Of a stretch of 64,000 nt of DNA, positions 1 to 8,650 are shown piece by piece. The position numbers and the translations under genes were made by a program. The DNA comes from Palsa-504 sp963808615 (GTDB lineage: Bacteria; Actinomycetota; Actinomycetes; Streptosporangiales; Streptosporangiaceae): positions 1 to 64,000 of the forward strand of contig CAWEGV010000011.1 of NCBI GenBank assembly GCA_963808615.1. The letters are read 5' to 3'. The notes under the pieces were generated by a model that worked only from the letters and a program-made list of their open reading frames with translations, was not told the origin of the DNA and ran no database searches. Within the stretch, counting starts at the first letter, position 1; each line of letters starts with the position of its first letter.

Positions 1-78
1 CTCGGCCAGCCGGCCCGCCAGGGCCAGCTCCGGGTACAGGTTGCCTCCGCCGTCGAGGGTGATGAACAGGTATCTCAT
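1..78 (-). CDS. Glycosyltransferase, N-terminal fragment (cut by window edge)
   Basis: Only the first 26 codons lie in the window; the gene continues past the left edge. The translation opens MRYLFITLDGGGNLYPELA: a hydrophobic beta strand, a glycine-rich loop and a helix beginning NLYPELALAGRLAE. That is the usual start of GT-B fold, UDP-sugar-dependent glycosyltransferases of the MGT/UGT type, although the common Gly-His of the loop is Gly-Asn here. The ATG is the only plausible start because the sequence upstream has no comparable reading. The family call is an inference from a short stretch, and acceptor and donor are unknown. Confidence 0.55.
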   Translation of the reverse strand, partial: MRYLFITLDGGGNLYPELALAGRLAE

Positions 79-218
79 TCAGGCCTCCCGGCCCCCGGAC
101 GTTACAGCTGGTTTTCTGGCGGCGTCAACAGCCGTCGCGGTCCTTAAGGTGGCGAGCGCCGAAGGCGGGGTACTCGAAGGCGGTCCTGGGCCGCCATCGA
201 GAGAGAAGGAGCCAGCTA

Positions 219-503
219 ATGGCGCTCATTCTGCTCGTTCTCCTGCTTGCCCTGCTGCTGGGCGGGCTGGGGTTCGCGGTGCACATCCTGTGGTGGATCG
301 CCCTGATCGTGCTGGTGGTCTGGGTGCTCGGCTTCCTCATCCGGGTGGGTGAGGGCGGGTCGAGAAGCCGCTGGTACCGCTGGTTACCGGTCCGCCGGGC
401 CCTTCTGGCGGTCCGAAGGCTTGACGTGATCAATAGCGGGCGTCCCCGACGGGACGCCCGCTATTGTCATCGCCCGCGCGCACCAGGCACCATGTGCGAA
501 TGA
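219..503 (+). CDS. Small hydrophobic membrane protein with abnormal C-terminal extension
   Basis: 94 codons. Residues 1-45 form two almost continuous hydrophobic segments (MALILLVLLLALLLGG; LWWIALIVLVVWVLGFL) followed by a basic tail ending RSRWYRW. Actinomycete homologues known as 'hydrophobic protein' are about 50-55 residues and normally stop directly after RWYRW. Here the expected stop position is TTA, so the frame reads on for 37 low-complexity, Arg-rich residues and runs through a perfect hairpin that looks like the gene's own terminator. An AGAGAGAAGGAG ribosome-binding sequence lies about 7 nt upstream of the ATG. The first 57 or so residues are credible; the tail is probably not conserved. 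Function unknown. Confidence 0.6.
   Translation: MALILLVLLLALLLGGLGFAVHILWWIALIVLVVWVLGFLIRVGEGGSRSRWYRWLPVRRALLAVRRLDVINSGRPRRDARYCHRPRAPGTMCE
431..466. terminator. Perfect 16-bp hairpin, probable terminator
   Basis: A 16-bp perfect stem (431-446 with 451-466) closes a CGAC tetraloop. No U-tract follows, as is common for actinobacterial terminators. It sits where the small membrane gene should have ended and before the esterase gene, so it most likely ends the membrane-protein transcript. The odd point is that the open frame of that gene passes through it. Confidence 0.75.
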
Positions 504-555
504 TCGGTATCCCGGAACTCCCGTGCGCGGGCCCGCACCCCGGGCAGGTCGGCGC

Positions 556-1299
556 GTGAACCGGGAGATGACCGAGCTGTGGTCGGCCGCCATCGGCGCC
601 GCGGGCACGGTCATCCGCTACGGCCACGGGGGACGCCCGGTGCTGGTGTTCCCTACCGAGCGGGGGCGGCCCGCCGATTTCGAGAACAACGGCATGGTCG
701 GGGCGGTAGCCGACCTGATCGAGGCGGGACGCCTGAAGCTCTACTGCGTCGACAGCTATGACGCCGCGTCCTGGTCCGATCGGCAGATCCCGCTCGAGGA
801 GCGGGCGCGCCTTCGCGGCCGCTACGAGTCGTGGATCGTCGGCGACGTCGTCCCGTGGATCTACCGGGACTGCGGCGCCCCGGCCGAGGTGGTCACCCTG
901 GGCTGCAGCATGGGGGCGTTCCACGCGGCCAATTTCGCCCTCAAGCGGGCCGACCTGTTCCCGCTCGCGATGTGCTTCTCTGGCAACTACGACCCGGCCA
1001 GCTGGAACGGATGGGGTGAGCGGGGCAGCGAGGCCTACTTCAACAACCCGATGGACTACGTCGGCCACGCCGAAGGCGATCACCTCGACTGGCTCCGCAG
1101 CCAGGTCAGCCTGCTGCTGGTCTGCGGCCAGGGTCAGTGGGAGGACACCACCGGCACGCTGGAGAGCTCCAGTAAGTTCGCCGCGCTGCTGGCCGAGAAG
1201 GGCATCAGGCACGAACTTGACGTGCGGGGGTATGACATTCCCCACGACTGGCCTTCCTGGCGCGCCCAGGTGGCCCACCACATGCCGCGGTACTGCTGA
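556..1299 (+). CDS. Esterase-family alpha/beta hydrolase
   Basis: 247 aa from the GTG start, chosen because the protein then opens VNREMTELWSAAIG, as family members do; an upstream in-frame start would add an arginine-rich stretch. The nucleophile elbow is GCSMGAFHA (about residues 117-125), preceded by the strand AEVVTLG. A late Asp in the QGQWEDTTG region and the His of PHDWPSW complete a plausible Ser-Asp/Glu-His triad. There is no signal peptide, so it should act in the cytoplasm on a small ester or thioester. It is the first gene of a three-gene same-strand run with an ATP-grasp protein and a GCS2-like ligase (gaps of 14 and 80 nt), which suggests a shared pathway. Substrate unknown. Confidence 0.8.
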   Translation: MNREMTELWSAAIGAAGTVIRYGHGGRPVLVFPTERGRPADFENNGMVGAVADLIEAGRLKLYCVDSYDAASWSDRQIPLEERARLRGRYESWIVGDVVPWIYRDCGAPAEVVTLGCSMGAFHAANFALKRADLFPLAMCFSGNYDPASWNGWGERGSEAYFNNPMDYVGHAEGDHLDWLRSQVSLLLVCGQGQWEDTTGTLESSSKFAALLAEKGIRHELDVRGYDIPHDWPSWRAQVAHHMPRYC

Positions 1300-1313
1300 G
1301 GAGGGAGCCTCCG

Positions 1314-2576
1314 TTGCCGGAAAAGCACACTGCCACCAGGCACTTGATCGGGTTGCTGCTCGGCACCGAGGACGACTGGCCGACGGCGTTCGAAGAGATC
1401 CTGCGCCGGCTCGGGCCGGTGGCCCGGCCGGGCGGCGGCAGGCACGCCTTCGACACCGAGCGGATCACCATCGAGCCGTTCAACCTCCGCGACCGGCCCC
1501 GCTACAACCTGGTCATCGACCGGCTCGCGTACTGGTACTACCACCCCAGGGAGTGGCTGAAGAAGATCGCGATGATGGACGGCGTCTACCTGCTGAACAG
1601 CCCGTTCACGTTTCAGTCGATGGAAAAGCACGCAGCCTACTGCGCGATGATGAGGCTCGGGCTAAAGGTGCCGGAGACGGTGCTGGTGCCGTTCAAGCAT
1701 CCGGTCGACAACGCCCGCTACGCCTATACCGCCACCCGCTACAACAAGGCCTTCGACCTGGACGCGATCGCCGAGCGGATCGGCTACCCACTGTTCATGA
1801 AGCCCTACGACGGCGGCGCCTGGCGCGGCGTCTCGCGCATCCGCAACGCCGCCGAGCTGCATGCCGCCTACGACGCCAGCGGCGAGATGCTCATGCACCT
1901 GCAGAAGGCCGTGGACTACGACGTCTTTGCCCGCTCGCTGTCGATCGGCCCCGAAACCATGGTCATGCGCTTCCAGCCGGACCAGCCCATGCATCACCGG
2001 TACGCGGTCGAGCACGACTTCTTGTCCCCGCAGGTCGGCGAGGAGGTGGTGACGATCGGGCGGCTGGTCAACGCGTTCTTCAGGTGGGAGTTCAACTCGT
2101 GCGAGACGCTGGTGAAGGGTGGCGAGGTCTACCCCATCGACTACGCCAACGCCTGCCCGGACGTGGCTCTGACCAGCCTGCACTACTACTTTCCCTGGGC
2201 TATGAAGGCCCTGGTCAAGTGGTGCGTCTTCGCGCTGGTGACCGGCAGGCCGGCCCGGCTGGACCTGGACACCGGCCGGTTCTTCGCGGTCGTGGACGAG
2301 GCCGGCCTGTCCTACCAGGAGAAGCTGGATCTCTACCGGGATCTCGCCGACGCCTACTTCGACTCCGCACGCTACTACGACTTCTGGGCGGGCCTGCAGG
2401 CGCGCCTGGATGAGATCGTCCTGGACTGGGTGGCCGGACCCGACTTCGACGAGCTGCTGACCCGGACGGTCCGGTCGGTGTACCCGGCGCACGAGCACGA
2501 CAAGTTCATCGCGCACCTGCGGGGCCTGATGGACCTGTGGGTCCGCGAGGAGAGCACGCGGCTGGCCACGGCCTGA
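1314..2576 (+). CDS. ATP-grasp ligase-like protein
   Basis: 420 aa from a TTG start, preceded at a usable distance by GAGGAGGGAG. An N-terminal pre-ATP-grasp region is followed by the ATP-grasp core: PLFMKPYDGGAWRGV (about 160-174) supplies the nucleotide-binding Lys and the flexible glycine loop, and FNSCETLVKGGEVYPIDYAN (about 260-280) carries acidic and Asn residues in the position of the Mg-ATP site. The C-terminus adds a helical region rich in Tyr and Asp. Members of this family activate a carboxylate as acylphosphate and join it to an amine or thiol. It lies between an esterase and a glutamate-cysteine-ligase-like gene, so it probably elongates or modifies a small peptide or amino-acid product. 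The exact substrate cannot be read from sequence. Confidence 0.75.
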   Translation: MPEKHTATRHLIGLLLGTEDDWPTAFEEILRRLGPVARPGGGRHAFDTERITIEPFNLRDRPRYNLVIDRLAYWYYHPREWLKKIAMMDGVYLLNSPFTFQSMEKHAAYCAMMRLGLKVPETVLVPFKHPVDNARYAYTATRYNKAFDLDAIAERIGYPLFMKPYDGGAWRGVSRIRNAAELHAAYDASGEMLMHLQKAVDYDVFARSLSIGPETMVMRFQPDQPMHHRYAVEHDFLSPQVGEEVVTIGRLVNAFFRWEFNSCETLVKGGEVYPIDYANACPDVALTSLHYYFPWAMKALVKWCVFALVTGRPARLDLDTGRFFAVVDEAGLSYQEKLDLYRDLADAYFDSARYYDFWAGLQARLDEIVLDWVAGPDFDELLTRTVRSVYPAHEHDKFIAHLRGLMDLWVREESTRLATA

Positions 2577-2656
2577 TCCGCGGGCCCGCAAGTCCGCTGG
2601 CATCGGCGCCAGGGCCATGCGAATGTGTAAGAACACGACGCTGAGCGGAGGCCTCC

Positions 2657-4138
2657 ATGGGCCGTGACATCCAGGCGATCAAGATCACCGGCGAGGACCG
2701 GCGCAGGTACCGGGACAAGGTCTGGCGCTCGCTGGACGCGTTCGCCCGCATGTTGCGCGAGCGCATGTTCGCGGAAAACCCCACGACGGTGGGCCAGGAG
2801 ATCGAGCTCAACCTGGTGGACGGGCACTGCATGCCCTCGATGCGCAACGCCGACGTGCTCGAGGCGATCGCCAGCCCCGCCTGGGCCACCGAGGTCGGGC
2901 AGTTCAACCTCGAGATCAACGTGCCGCCCCGGATGCTGGACGGTGACGCGTTCGCGGACCTGGAGGCCGAAGTCCGCGCCGACCTGAACGCGGCCGACAC
3001 CCGGGCCCGCGACGTGGGCAGCCGTCTGGTCATGATCGGCATCCTGCCCACGCTGACCGAGGAGGACGTGCACGAGGAGACCATGTCGGCCAACGAGCGC
3101 TACCGCGTGCTCAACGACCAGATCTTCGCCGCCCGCGGGGAGGACATGCGTATCGCGATCGATGGCCGCGAGCAGCTCCTGGCCTACTGCACCTCCATCA
3201 CGCCCGAGGCCGCCTGCACCAGCGTCCAGCTCCATCTCCAGGTCAGCCCGGACGCCTTCGCGGATTACTGGAACGCGGCCCAGGCCATCGCGGGCGTGCA
3301 GGTCGCGCTGGCGGCCAACTCCCCGTTCCTGTTCGGCAGGCAGCTGTGGCACGAGACCCGGATCACGCTGTTCGAGCAAGCCACAGACACCCGCCCGGAC
3401 GAGCTGAAGGAACAGGGCGTACGGCCCCGGGTCTGGTTCGGCGAACGCTGGATCACCTCGGTGTTCGACCTGTTCGAGGAGAACCTCAAGTACTTCCCGG
3501 CGCTGCTGCCGATCTGCGAGGACGAGGACCCGCTGGCCGTGCTCGACCAGGGCGGCACCCCGCAGCTGGCCGAGATGAGCCTGCACAACGGGACGATCTA
3601 CCGCTGGAACCGGCCGGTCTACGGCGTGGTCGGCGGGAAGCCGCACCTGCGGGTGGAGAACCGGGTCCTGCCCGCCGGCGCGTCGATCGCCGACGTCATG
3701 GCCAACGCCGCGTTCTACTACGGGCTGGTGCGCAACCTGGCCGAAGCGCAGCGGCCGATCTGGACCCAGATGTCGTTCGCGACCGCCGCGGAGAACCTGC
3801 ACGAGGCCGCCCGCGACGGCCTGGACGCCCAGCTGTACTGGCCGGGCGTCGGCGACACGCCGGTGGCCGAGCTCGTGCTGCGCCGCCTGCTCCCGCTGGC
3901 CCGCGATGGCCTCAGCCGCTGGGGTGTCAGCCCGGTTCATGCCGACCGGCTGCTCGGCATCATTGAGCAGCGCTGTCTCACCGGCCAGACCGGCGCTGCC
4001 TGGCAGATCGCCACGGTCGACGAGCTGACCACCCGCAGCGGGCTCGACCGCGCCGAAGCGCTGCGGCAGATGACCGAGCGCTACATCGAGCACATGCACG
4101 CCAACCAGCCGGTGCACACCTGGCCGCTGACCGGCTAG
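2657..4138 (+). CDS. Glutamate--cysteine ligase family 2 (GCS2-like) protein
   Basis: 493 aa; ATG with GCGGAGG 5 nt upstream. The GCS2 fold is recognisable from TTVGQEIELNLVD (about 44-56, the acidic Mg/Glu-binding motif), FNLEINVPPRML (about 86-97), LAANSPFLFGRQLW and HLRVENRVLPAGASIADVMA (about 332-351). These ligases form a gamma-glutamyl or related amide using ATP. Actinomycetes make mycothiol rather than glutathione, so homologues beside an ATP-grasp gene are better viewed as makers of an unidentified small amide. Third gene of the esterase/ATP-grasp/GCS2 run. Its stop codon overlaps the stop of the convergent transporter gene. Confidence 0.8.
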   Translation: MGRDIQAIKITGEDRRRYRDKVWRSLDAFARMLRERMFAENPTTVGQEIELNLVDGHCMPSMRNADVLEAIASPAWATEVGQFNLEINVPPRMLDGDAFADLEAEVRADLNAADTRARDVGSRLVMIGILPTLTEEDVHEETMSANERYRVLNDQIFAARGEDMRIAIDGREQLLAYCTSITPEAACTSVQLHLQVSPDAFADYWNAAQAIAGVQVALAANSPFLFGRQLWHETRITLFEQATDTRPDELKEQGVRPRVWFGERWITSVFDLFEENLKYFPALLPICEDEDPLAVLDQGGTPQLAEMSLHNGTIYRWNRPVYGVVGGKPHLRVENRVLPAGASIADVMANAAFYYGLVRNLAEAQRPIWTQMSFATAAENLHEAARDGLDAQLYWPGVGDTPVAELVLRRLLPLARDGLSRWGVSPVHADRLLGIIEQRCLTGQTGAAWQIATVDELTTRSGLDRAEALRQMTERYIEHMHANQPVHTWPLTG

Positions 4139-4995
4139 CCGGCCCCGCCCGCGGCGATCAGCGCGACGCACACCGCCGCCAGCGCCAGCCCGGTGACCCG
4201 CAACCGGGTCAGCCGCTCGCCCAGGGCGATCCGGGCCAGCACGATCGTCACCGCCGGGTACAGCGAGGTGAGCACGGCCGTCACGGCCAGGAATCCGTCG
4301 TGCGTGGCGAAGAAGTAAAAGATCGTGCCCGCCGCCCCCGCCGCGCCGGCGGCCGCCGCGAGCCAGCCGGGCCTCGCCCCGGGCAGCCGCAGGTTACCGG
4401 TGACGGCGGCCACCACGCCGACCACTACCAGATCGGCCACCCCGACCGCGGCGACCGGCCACAGCCCGCTGCCGGATCCGGCCCGGTTCAGCCCGATGAA
4501 CAGCAGCGCGAAACAGGCCCCCGCCGCCAGGCCCAGGGCCACTCCTGCGGCCGGGCGGCCGTGCCCCTCGGCCTGGTCGCCGCGCGCCGCGCTGGCCGAC
4601 ACGCCCACGATGGCGGGCAGCGCCAGGATCGTCCCGGCCAGGGCCAGGGGCGCCGGCCGCTCGCCCAGTGCCAGCCCCACCAGCACGGAGAAGCCTGCGG
4701 CGGCCACCGCGCTGAGCGGTCCGGCCACGCTGAACGCCGCGTGCCGGAACCCGAGATACAGCGCGAAGCCGCCCACCGCGCCGCTCACCCCCGCCAGCAC
4801 CCCCCAGGCCAGCGCGGCCGCCTCCGGCCGGTGACCCGCGGCGAACGGCACCGCCGCCACGGTCACCGCCGCTGCCACCACCGAGGCGATCAGGGTGATC
4901 TGGATCACGCTGGCGTTGCGCGTGGCCAGGCCGCCCGCGAAGTCCGAGCCGCCGTAGACGATCGCCGCCGCCAGGGCCAGGACGATTGCCAGCAT
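4135..4995 (-). CDS. DMT-superfamily (EamA) inner-membrane transporter
   Basis: 286 aa from the ATG that opens MLAIVLALAAAIVYGGSDF; an earlier start would add a polar leader not seen in this family. Ten hydrophobic segments arranged as two EamA repeats are visible, with the typical first-repeat sequences (IVYGGSDFAGG; AVGGFALYLGFRHAAFSVAGPL) and second-repeat 'YFFATHDGFLAVTAVLTSLYPAVTIVLA'-type helices that end in a short Ala/Gly-rich tail. DMT exporters move metabolites such as amino acids or nucleosides; the substrate here is unknown. Convergent with the GCS2-like gene, sharing stop-codon bases, so the export of that cassette's product is possible but only a guess. Confidence 0.85.
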   Translation of the reverse strand: MLAIVLALAAAIVYGGSDFAGGLATRNASVIQITLIASVVAAAVTVAAVPFAAGHRPEAAALAWGVLAGVSGAVGGFALYLGFRHAAFSVAGPLSAVAAAGFSVLVGLALGERPAPLALAGTILALPAIVGVSASAARGDQAEGHGRPAAGVALGLAAGACFALLFIGLNRAGSGSGLWPVAAVGVADLVVVGVVAAVTGNLRLPGARPGWLAAAAGAAGAAGTIFYFFATHDGFLAVTAVLTSLYPAVTIVLARIALGERLTRLRVTGLALAAVCVALIAAGGAG

Positions 4996-5076
4996 CCCGC
5001 CATTGTCGCCGGGCACCTGACCGGAACGGGAAACCAGGGTCCGTTCGGCCATCAAGGAAACCCGGAGTACGGCGGG

Positions 5077-5829
5077 TCAGCTGTCCCGCTTGGCGGCCGG
5101 GCTTCCCGCCGGATGGAAGACCCCGAGCACCCGGAGCGGGTCCTGGCCGGTGTTCTCCAGGCAGTGCGGCGCCTGCGGCGGCAGGTAGATGGCGGTGCCC
5201 GGCTCGATCGGCGTATCCCCGCTGCGGAGGTGGATCACGCCCCGCCCGGCCAGTACATGCACCACCTCGTCGTAGCTGTGCTGGTGTTCCGGAGCGCGGC
5301 CGGGCGGGATCAGGCCGGCGAACTGCGTGATGGTGAGCCCCGGGCTCAGCAGGACCCGGAATTCCCGGTCGCCGGTGCGCTCGGGCTCGCAGTCCTCCAG
5401 CGACCTGGCCTGGAACACCGGGTCCGCCGGGGCACCCGCCCGTACCGTGCTGGCCAGGATCTGCAGGCCAGGCTCGTCCCCGGGACCCCCGAGATCCCCA
5501 GGACTCCCAAGATCCCCGGGACCGGCCGCGGCCCGGCACCGGTAGCCCTGTCCCGCTCCCAGCCACACGGCCGTGCCCGGCCGCAGCGCAACGGCCCCGG
5601 CCGCCGCCCCCGCGGTCAGCGTGCCGGACCCGCCGATCACGTACCAGGCCTCGCCACGGCCCCCGGCGGTGCCGGCCATCCCGGCGCCGCCCGCGAGCCT
5701 GAGCCGGCGCTGGTGCAGGCCCCGGCAGCCCTGCCGGTCATCGAGCAGTTCCGCCACCGTGACGCCCGGGGCCAGCGCGCGGGCCGGGACCTGCCGCCGG
5801 ACGACCGGCGCCGCCCGCTCAGCGTTCAC
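5077..5829 (-). CDS. Bicupin protein
   Basis: 250 aa with two cupin domains. The C-terminal one has both motifs: PEHQHSYDEVVHVLAGRG (HxH and Glu metal ligands, about 176-193) and PGTAIYLPPQAPHCLENTG (third His, about 208-226). The N-terminal domain keeps the fold (GEAWYVIGGSGTLTAG) but lacks the His ligands, so only one metal site is likely. A low-complexity linker of Gly-Asp-Leu-Gly and Pro-Gly-Asp repeats (about 102-118) separates the two. Such proteins include ureidoglycine aminohydrolase-like and regulatory cupins; which one this is cannot be told. It lies 18 nt downstream of the ppk2-like gene on the same strand and may be cotranscribed with it. Confidence 0.75.
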   Translation of the reverse strand: MNAERAAPVVRRQVPARALAPGVTVAELLDDRQGCRGLHQRRLRLAGGAGMAGTAGGRGEAWYVIGGSGTLTAGAAAGAVALRPGTAVWLGAGQGYRCRAAAGPGDLGSPGDLGGPGDEPGLQILASTVRAGAPADPVFQARSLEDCEPERTGDREFRVLLSPGLTITQFAGLIPPGRAPEHQHSYDEVVHVLAGRGVIHLRSGDTPIEPGTAIYLPPQAPHCLENTGQDPLRVLGVFHPAGSPAAKRDS

Positions 5830-5847
5830 GGCCCGCTCCGGACAGGT

Positions 5848-6798
5848 TCACAAATCGTCGAAGACGCGATCCGGGTTGTGCTCGGACAGCACCGACGGCG
5901 GCCCGATGAGCAGCCGGTCCGGCTTGCCGAGGACCTCGTCGTTGCGGCCCTCGTAGTCGAACTGCGAGAGCACATGCTTGATCGCCTCGAGCCTGGCCCG
6001 CTTCTTGTCGTTGCTCTTCACCACCGTCCACGGCGTCTCCGGCGTGTCGGTGTAGTGGAACATCGCCTCCTTGGCCTCGGTGTAATCGTCCCACTTGTCC
6101 AGCGACTCGATGTCCATCGGGCTCAGCTTCCACTGCCGCACCGGGTCGATCCGGCGGATGATGAAGCGCGTGCGCTGCTCGGATTGGGTGACCGAGAACC
6201 AGAACTTGACCAGGTGCAGCCCGGAGTGGATCAGCATGTGCTCGAACTCCGGTGCCTCGCGCATGAACTCCAGGTAGTCCGGCTGCGTGGTGAACCCCAT
6301 CACCCGTTCCACGCCCGCGCGGTTGTACCAGGAGCGGTCGAACATGACGATCTCGCCCGCCGCGGGCAGGTGCGGGATGTACCGCTGGAAGTACCACTGG
6401 GTACGTTCCCGCGCGCTCGGCTTGGTCAGCGCCACCACCGTGGCGCCGCGGGGGTTCAGGTGCTCGGTGAACCGCTTGATCGTGCCGCCCTTGCCGGCCG
6501 CATCACGGCCTTCGAACACGATGATGATGCGCTCCCCGACCGACTTGACCCAGTTCTGCAGCTTGACCAGCTCGACCTGCAGCGGCCGTTTCAGGTACTC
6601 GTACTCGGCCCGCGGCATCTTCTCGTCGTAGGGGTAGTCCTCGCGCCAGGTGTCGACCACCGTCCCGTCCGGCTTGCGCAGCACGGGGTCGTCGTGCTCG
6701 TCGTCGTCGTCGACGGTCAGGCCGGCTGTGAGGACGGGATCGGACGCCCAGTCCTCAGGGAGCGCGTTGAATTCGGTCACGGTACTAGGACAGCACAT
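5848..6798 (-). CDS. ppk2: Polyphosphate kinase 2 family protein
   Basis: 316 aa from ATG 6798; a GTG at 6780 (opening VTEFNALPEDW) is an equally reasonable start. PPK2 signatures are clear: Walker A FEGRDAAGKGGTI (about 95-107), the lid-helix region ALTKPSARERTQWYFQRY, and Walker B VMFDRSWYNRAGVERVMGF (about 151-169), then KFWFSVTQSEQRTRF. PPK2 transfers phosphate between polyphosphate and nucleotides in the cytoplasm. The single-domain length and the Asp-rich N-terminal extension (VDDDDEHDDP) fit class I PPK2 (NDP phosphorylation), but direction and base preference are inference. All key residues are present. Confidence 0.9.
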   Translation of the reverse strand: MCCPSTVTEFNALPEDWASDPVLTAGLTVDDDDEHDDPVLRKPDGTVVDTWREDYPYDEKMPRAEYEYLKRPLQVELVKLQNWVKSVGERIIIVFEGRDAAGKGGTIKRFTEHLNPRGATVVALTKPSARERTQWYFQRYIPHLPAAGEIVMFDRSWYNRAGVERVMGFTTQPDYLEFMREAPEFEHMLIHSGLHLVKFWFSVTQSEQRTRFIIRRIDPVRQWKLSPMDIESLDKWDDYTEAKEAMFHYTDTPETPWTVVKSNDKKRARLEAIKHVLSQFDYEGRNDEVLGKPDRLLIGPPSVLSEHNPDRVFDDL

Positions 6799-6916
6799 TT
6801 CCCGGTCCCGGTCACCAGCGGGCCGGCCGTGTGCCCACGGCCCGATCAAGACCCTTATGTCCGAACGGGCCGTGGTACCAGCCCGCGGACACCGCGGCCG
6901 CCGCCGGCGGCCGGGG

Positions 6917-8582
6917 CTACAGGTCGCCGAACACGACCTGCCCGCCCGAGACCGTCATGACCACCGAGGTGTCGCCGATGGCGCCCGGCGGCACGGCGAA
7001 CAGGTCCTGGTCGAGCACCACCGCGTCGGCCCGCAGCCCGGGCCGCAACGTCCCCACGGCGTTCTCCTCGTGATTCACCCAGTCCACCCCGGCGGTGAAG
7101 GCACCGAGCGCGTCGTCGAGGCTGACCGCCTGGCCGGGCAGGAACGGGCTCTCGCATTCCGGCTCGCCCGGCTGGCCGAGGCGCTCGGACAGCACCCGGT
7201 TGACCGCGACGTGGATCTCCTGGAGCGGGTCGGCGCTGGAGATCGGCCAGTCGCTGCCGAACGCGATCCGGGTGCCCATCCGGGCCAGCGCGCCGATCTG
7301 GTACTGCCAGGCGGCGCGCTCGGGACCGACGAAGGGCAAGGTCATCTGCTCCATCTGCGGGTCCGCGCAGGCCCACAGCGGCTGGAAATTGGCCACCGCG
7401 TCCAGCGCCCGGAAGCGGCCCAGGTCCCGCGGCGCGATGAACTGCAGGTGCGCGAGGTGATGGCGGGCGGTCCGGCGCCCCGCGGCCGGGAGAGACTCCA
7501 GCACGTCCAGGGCGGTGCTGACCGCGCGGTCGCCGATCGCGTGGAAGTGGAGCTGGAAGCCCTCGCCGGCCAGCCGCCGGGCCGCGGCCTGCAGGAGTTC
7601 CGGCTCGATGAACAGGCCGCCGCGATGACCGGTGGGGTGGCCGTGCCGGTCCAGGTACGGCGCGGCCATGGCCGCGGTGAACGTCTCGCACACCCCGTCG
7701 AGCATCAGCTTGACCGCGGTGGCCCGGAACCGGCCCCCTCCGGCCTGTTCGCGGCGGGCCAGCAGGTCCTCGACCTGGCCCAGGCCGCGGCCCCGGTCCC
7801 ACCACAGCGCGCCGGTCACGTGGCAGCTGAGCACGCCGTCCGCGGCGGCCTGGGTGTAGGTGCCGAACGTGTCTGGCATGCCGAGTTCGGCGGCGGCGCC
7901 GACGCAGGCGTCCTGGAACCTGGTGATCCCCAGCGAGTGCAGGTGCGCCTGCGCCGCGAGCAGCCCGGCCCGGAGCTCCGCCGCGCTGGCCGCCGGGACC
8001 TGGACCAGCCGCATGGCGCCGTCGTGCAGCACGCCGGTGGGCCGCGGCCCGGTCGCGTTCGATCCGCCCGTCGGGCGGGTCGGGGGTGCCCGCGTCGAGG
8101 CCGGCCAGCTCCAGCGTGGCGGTGTTGACCCAGCCGCTGTGGTGGTCGCGGTTGGGCAGGAACGCGGGCCGGCCGCCTGTGACCGCGTCCAGGTCCGCCG
8201 CGGTGGGCAGGCCGCCGGGGAACGCCGCCATGGTCCAGCCGCCGCCCAGCACCCAGGCGCCGCCGGGCCGCCCGGCGCAGTAGGCGGCCACGGCGGCCAG
8301 GGTGTCCTGCCGGGTCCGCAGGCCCAGCAGGTTGCACCGCAGGCTCTCCAGGCCGCCGGCCACCGCGTGCACGTGCGCGTCACCGAACGCGGGCAGCACG
8401 AGCCGTCCCCGCAGGTCAACCACGCGGGTGCCGCGGCCGGCCAGCGGCCTGATGTCCTCGTCCGATCCGACGGCCTGGATCAGGCCGGCGCGGACGGCCA
8501 GGGCCTGGGCGAACCCTGACGGGTGCACGGGCGTGCGGATCTTCCCTCCGGCCAGGACCAGCTCGGCCGGGCTGTCCCTCAT
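6917..8582 (-). pseudogene. YtcJ-like metal-dependent amidohydrolase, one-base frameshift
   Basis: The N-terminal part (ATG 8582) reads DSPAELVLAGGKIRTP ... FGDAHVHAVAGGLESLR (HxH metal motif) and runs in frame to DPPDGRIERD. The rest continues in the next frame as GPRPTGVLHDGAMRLVQ ... FHAIGDRAVSTALDVL ... RIAFGSDWPISSADPLQEI ... VVLDQDLFAVPPGAIGDT to the stop at 6917. Deleting one base near 8050-8053 (a C/G run) restores a single protein of about 555 aa with all amidohydrolase motifs in order. YtcJ/AepA-type enzymes hydrolyse C-N bonds in small molecules. Because the rest is intact, either a sequence error or a very recent mutation is likely. Confidence 0.8.
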
Positions 8583-8650
8583 AGCCCGCACCCTAACAGC
8601 GCGGGCCCCGGCGTCCCGCGCGCCGGGTAAATCGCTTGCCGACCGCAGAC

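Noticed and set aside
758..2413. Long frame overlapping the esterase and ATP-grasp genes
   Set aside because: Shadow frame with Arg/Ala/Pro-rich translation; it conflicts with two clear protein families on the same strand.
5478..5524. Tandem repeat that could be a CRISPR-like or VNTR locus
   Set aside because: It is a short Gly/Pro/Asp linker inside the bicupin gene with imperfect units and no spacers.
4300..6960. A very long plus-strand open frame antisense to the transporter, cupin and ppk2 genes
   Set aside because: Composition is the Arg/Pro/Gly-rich pattern of a shadow frame in high-GC DNA, without any recognisable domain, and the opposite strand encodes three clear proteins.
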